Origin: Planctomycetota bacterium
GTDB taxonomy: Bacteria; Planctomycetota; Phycisphaerae; WQYP01
DNA: 5,202 bases
Direction of reading: 5' to 3'
Assembly: GCA_021785155.1 (NCBI GenBank)
Contig: JAJYGE010000400.1
Coordinates: 1 to 5,202 of the forward strand
Shown here: positions 3,620 to 5,202 of the stretch, in pieces
Position numbering within the stretch: position 1 is the first letter of the stretch
Layout: each line of letters opens with the position of its first letter
The notes under the pieces: model-generated
Database searches by the model: none
Seen by the model: the letters and a program-made list of their open reading frames with translations, nothing else
Told to the model about the DNA's origin: nothing
Made by a program: the position numbers and the translations under genes

Positions 3620-5202
3620 CTACAGCAGTGATTTCCCGGTCATTTCCGCCGGTTGTGGCAGGCCCATGACTTTCAAAAGTGTCGGGGCCACATCCGCCAG
3701 ACATCCGCCGGTACGTAAAACTTTGCCTTTGAACCGGTCATCAACCAGAATCAATCGCACATCATAAGTGGTGTGGCTGGTATGCGGGCAATTGTGGATT
3801 GGATCCCACATTTGTTCGCAGTTGCCGTGGTCGGCGGTAACAATGGCGGCGCCGCCCATGGCTTGAAGTTTCTCCAGCAGTCTGCCAACGCACGCATCCA
3901 CCGTTTCCACCGCCTTGATGGCTGCCGGTAAGTTGCCCGTATGTCCCACCATATCGCCATTGGCAAAATTCACGACGTAAAAATCCTCATCGCCTTTTTC
4001 CAGCGACGCCAGCACAATATCTGTCACTTGTGCCGCGCTCATTTCAGGCTGCTGATCGTACGTTGTAACCTTGGGGCTTTCGGCCATTTTGCGATCTTCA
4101 TGGTCAAAGGGGGGCTCGCGATAATCATTGAAGAAAAAGGTGACATGTGGAAATTTTTCCGTTTCCGCGGACCGAAACTGGCTTAATGCGTTTTCCGCGA
4201 TGTACATTCCGAGGATTTCCTTCATCTTTTCCGGCTTGGCAAAAATCGGATGCACCGGTAAACCTTCTTCGTATGCGGTCATGGTGGCAAAATAAATATT
4301 CGTTGGTCGGCTTTTACGGATAAAGCCCCCATTTTTTTCCTGTTTGAAGCGATTGTCATCATACATAAACGCTTTGGTGATTTCGCGCGGACGATCACCA
4401 CGGTAATTAAAGAAAATAACCGCATCGCCATTTTTAATTTTGCCGTCAATACCGGCAATCACACTGGGCACAACAAATTCATCTCCGCCACGCGATGGCT
4501 CGGTGGCATTGGCATAATAATGTTCAACCGCGGCAATCGCACTGGGAAATGCGGCTCCCTCACCCAGCGCCAGCAGGTTATACGCCTTTTCCACGCGATC
4601 CCACCGGTTGTCGCGGTCCATGGCATAATATCGCCCCACGACGGTCGCGATTTTGCCCACACCAATTTCCTTCGCTTTGGCCTCCAACGCGGTCAGATAC
4701 CGTTTTCCACCCTGTGGGGCTGTATCCCGGCCATCGGTAATGGCATGAATCAATACGCCATCGGCGGGAAAGTTTTTCCGTTTGGCTAATTCCAAAATGG
4801 CATACGCATGTTCCTGATCACTATGCACCCGGCCATCGGAACACAAGCCCATGACGTGCAATCGGCCATGATTCGCCTGGGCGAAAGCAATGGCGGCGTT
4901 AAGCGTGGCATTTTCAAAAAAGCTGCCATCACGAATCCGCCGGGTAATGCGCATGGTTTCCTGATCCACAATTCGCCCCGCGCCAATATTCTGGTGGCCC
5001 ACTTCGCTGTTGCCCATGACCCCCTCCGGTAACCCGACCCATTCACCGCTGGTATGAATCAGCACATTGGGACAACCCCGCATCAGGCGGTCATCAACCG
5101 GGTGCTTGGCGAGCTTGATTGCATTAAAAGCATCCATTTCCGGATGCGGATTTTCACCCCACCCATCACGGACAATTAACATAACCGGGCGCTTTATTTC
5201 TG
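3620..5202 (-). CDS. gpmI: 2,3-bisphosphoglycerate-independent phosphoglycerate mutase (start just outside window)
   Basis: This cytosolic, Mn2+-dependent enzyme interconverts 3- and 2-phosphoglycerate in glycolysis and gluconeogenesis. Residues are counted from the ATG at 5182. Metal and catalytic sites are all visible: Asp6 (RDGWG), nucleophile Ser59 (GNSEVGH), His120 (SDGRVHSD), Asp150 and Arg152 (TDGRDTAP), Arg184 and Arg190 (VGRYYAMDR), Arg261 and Arg264 (YRGDRPRE), Lys343 (TEKFPH), Asp410 and His414 (NGDMVGH), Asp451-His452 (TADHGN), and His467/His470 (PHTSHTT). Length (over 520) and order fit the alkaline-phosphatase-superfamily enzyme with its inserted transferase domain. The in-frame ATG at 5182 is probably not the start. 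It has no ribosome binding site, and the open frame upstream reads EIKRPV, which matches the usual K-P-V residues before the first strand. The true start is thus a few codons beyond the window. Arg5 replaces the common Leu before Asp, which looks lineage-specific. The TauE/SafE gene follows after 94 bases with no clear terminator between them. Confidence 0.95.
   Translation of the reverse strand, partial: EIKRPVMLIVRDGWGENPHPEMDAFNAIKLAKHPVDDRLMRGCPNVLIHTSGEWVGLPEGVMGNSEVGHQNIGAGRIVDQETMRITRRIRDGSFFENATLNAAIAFAQANHGRLHVMGLCSDGRVHSDQEHAYAILELAKRKNFPADGVLIHAITDGRDTAPQGGKRYLTALEAKAKEIGVGKIATVVGRYYAMDRDNRWDRVEKAYNLLALGEGAAFPSAIAAVEHYYANATEPSRGGDEFVVPSVIAGIDGKIKNGDAVIFFNYRGDRPREITKAFMYDDNRFKQEKNGGFIRKSRPTNIYFATMTAYEEGLPVHPIFAKPEKMKEILGMYIAENALSQFRSAETEKFPHVTFFFNDYREPPFDHEDRKMAESPKVTTYDQQPEMSAAQVTDIVLASLEKGDEDFYVVNFANGDMVGHTGNLPAAIKAVETVDACVGRLLEKLQAMGGAAIVTADHGNCEQMWDPIHNCPHTSHTTYDVRLILVDDRFKGKVLRTGGCLADVAPTLLKVMGLPQPAEMTGKSLL

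Noticed and set aside
4459..5046. Several open frames of 70 to 90 codons on both strands within gpmI
   Set aside because: All lie inside a gene with every catalytic motif present. None has a domain of its own.

Overview
The window holds five protein-coding genes in a convergent layout and no mobile element, CRISPR array or RNA gene that I can support. Base composition looks moderate (about half G+C by eye) and coding density is high. All five genes look intact within the window, although the two at the edges run off it. The organism is a bacterium that uses Shine-Dalgarno initiation. A Planctomycetota-like or related environmental bacterium is my best guess, from the type of 2,3-bisphosphoglycerate-independent phosphoglycerate mutase (N-terminal VRDGWGENP instead of the usual LDGWG/LDGF) and the sulfotransferase beside a sugar-nucleotide dehydrogenase. 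This lineage call is inference and needs a homology search.

Plus strand, 1-2156: the C-terminal two thirds of a UDP-glucose 6-dehydrogenase (supplier of UDP-glucuronate) is followed, after a 250-base spacer, by a PAPS-dependent sulfotransferase-family protein of 328 residues. Together they suggest the edge of a locus making a surface or exported polysaccharide that is uronic-acid-containing and possibly sulfated. The spacer (920-1169) has no gene but is unusually rich in dyad symmetry. It contains a perfect 10-base palindrome, two hairpins, a TACAAT -10-like box, and a 15-base palindrome placed where the transcription start from that box would fall. This looks like a regulated promoter for the sulfotransferase gene, and it argues that translation starts at 1170 rather than at the earlier in-frame GTG/ATG.

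Minus strand, 5202-2191: gpmI (glycolysis/gluconeogenesis, start just outside the window) is followed by a TauE/SafE-family anion permease and then by a small three-helix DUF1634 membrane protein. Gaps are 94 and 48 bases, with no recognisable intrinsic terminator between them. The TauE/SafE-DUF1634 pair is a recurrent arrangement of unknown substrate. The 94-base gap holds a perfect 7-bp stem hairpin/palindrome just upstream of the permease ribosome binding site.

The two transcription directions meet at 2157-2190, where only 34 bases separate the stop codons and no classical terminator is seen. I do not see a clear undescribed system. The most promising loose ends are the palindrome-rich sulfotransferase promoter region, the permease leader palindrome, and the unexplained permease/DUF1634 pair.
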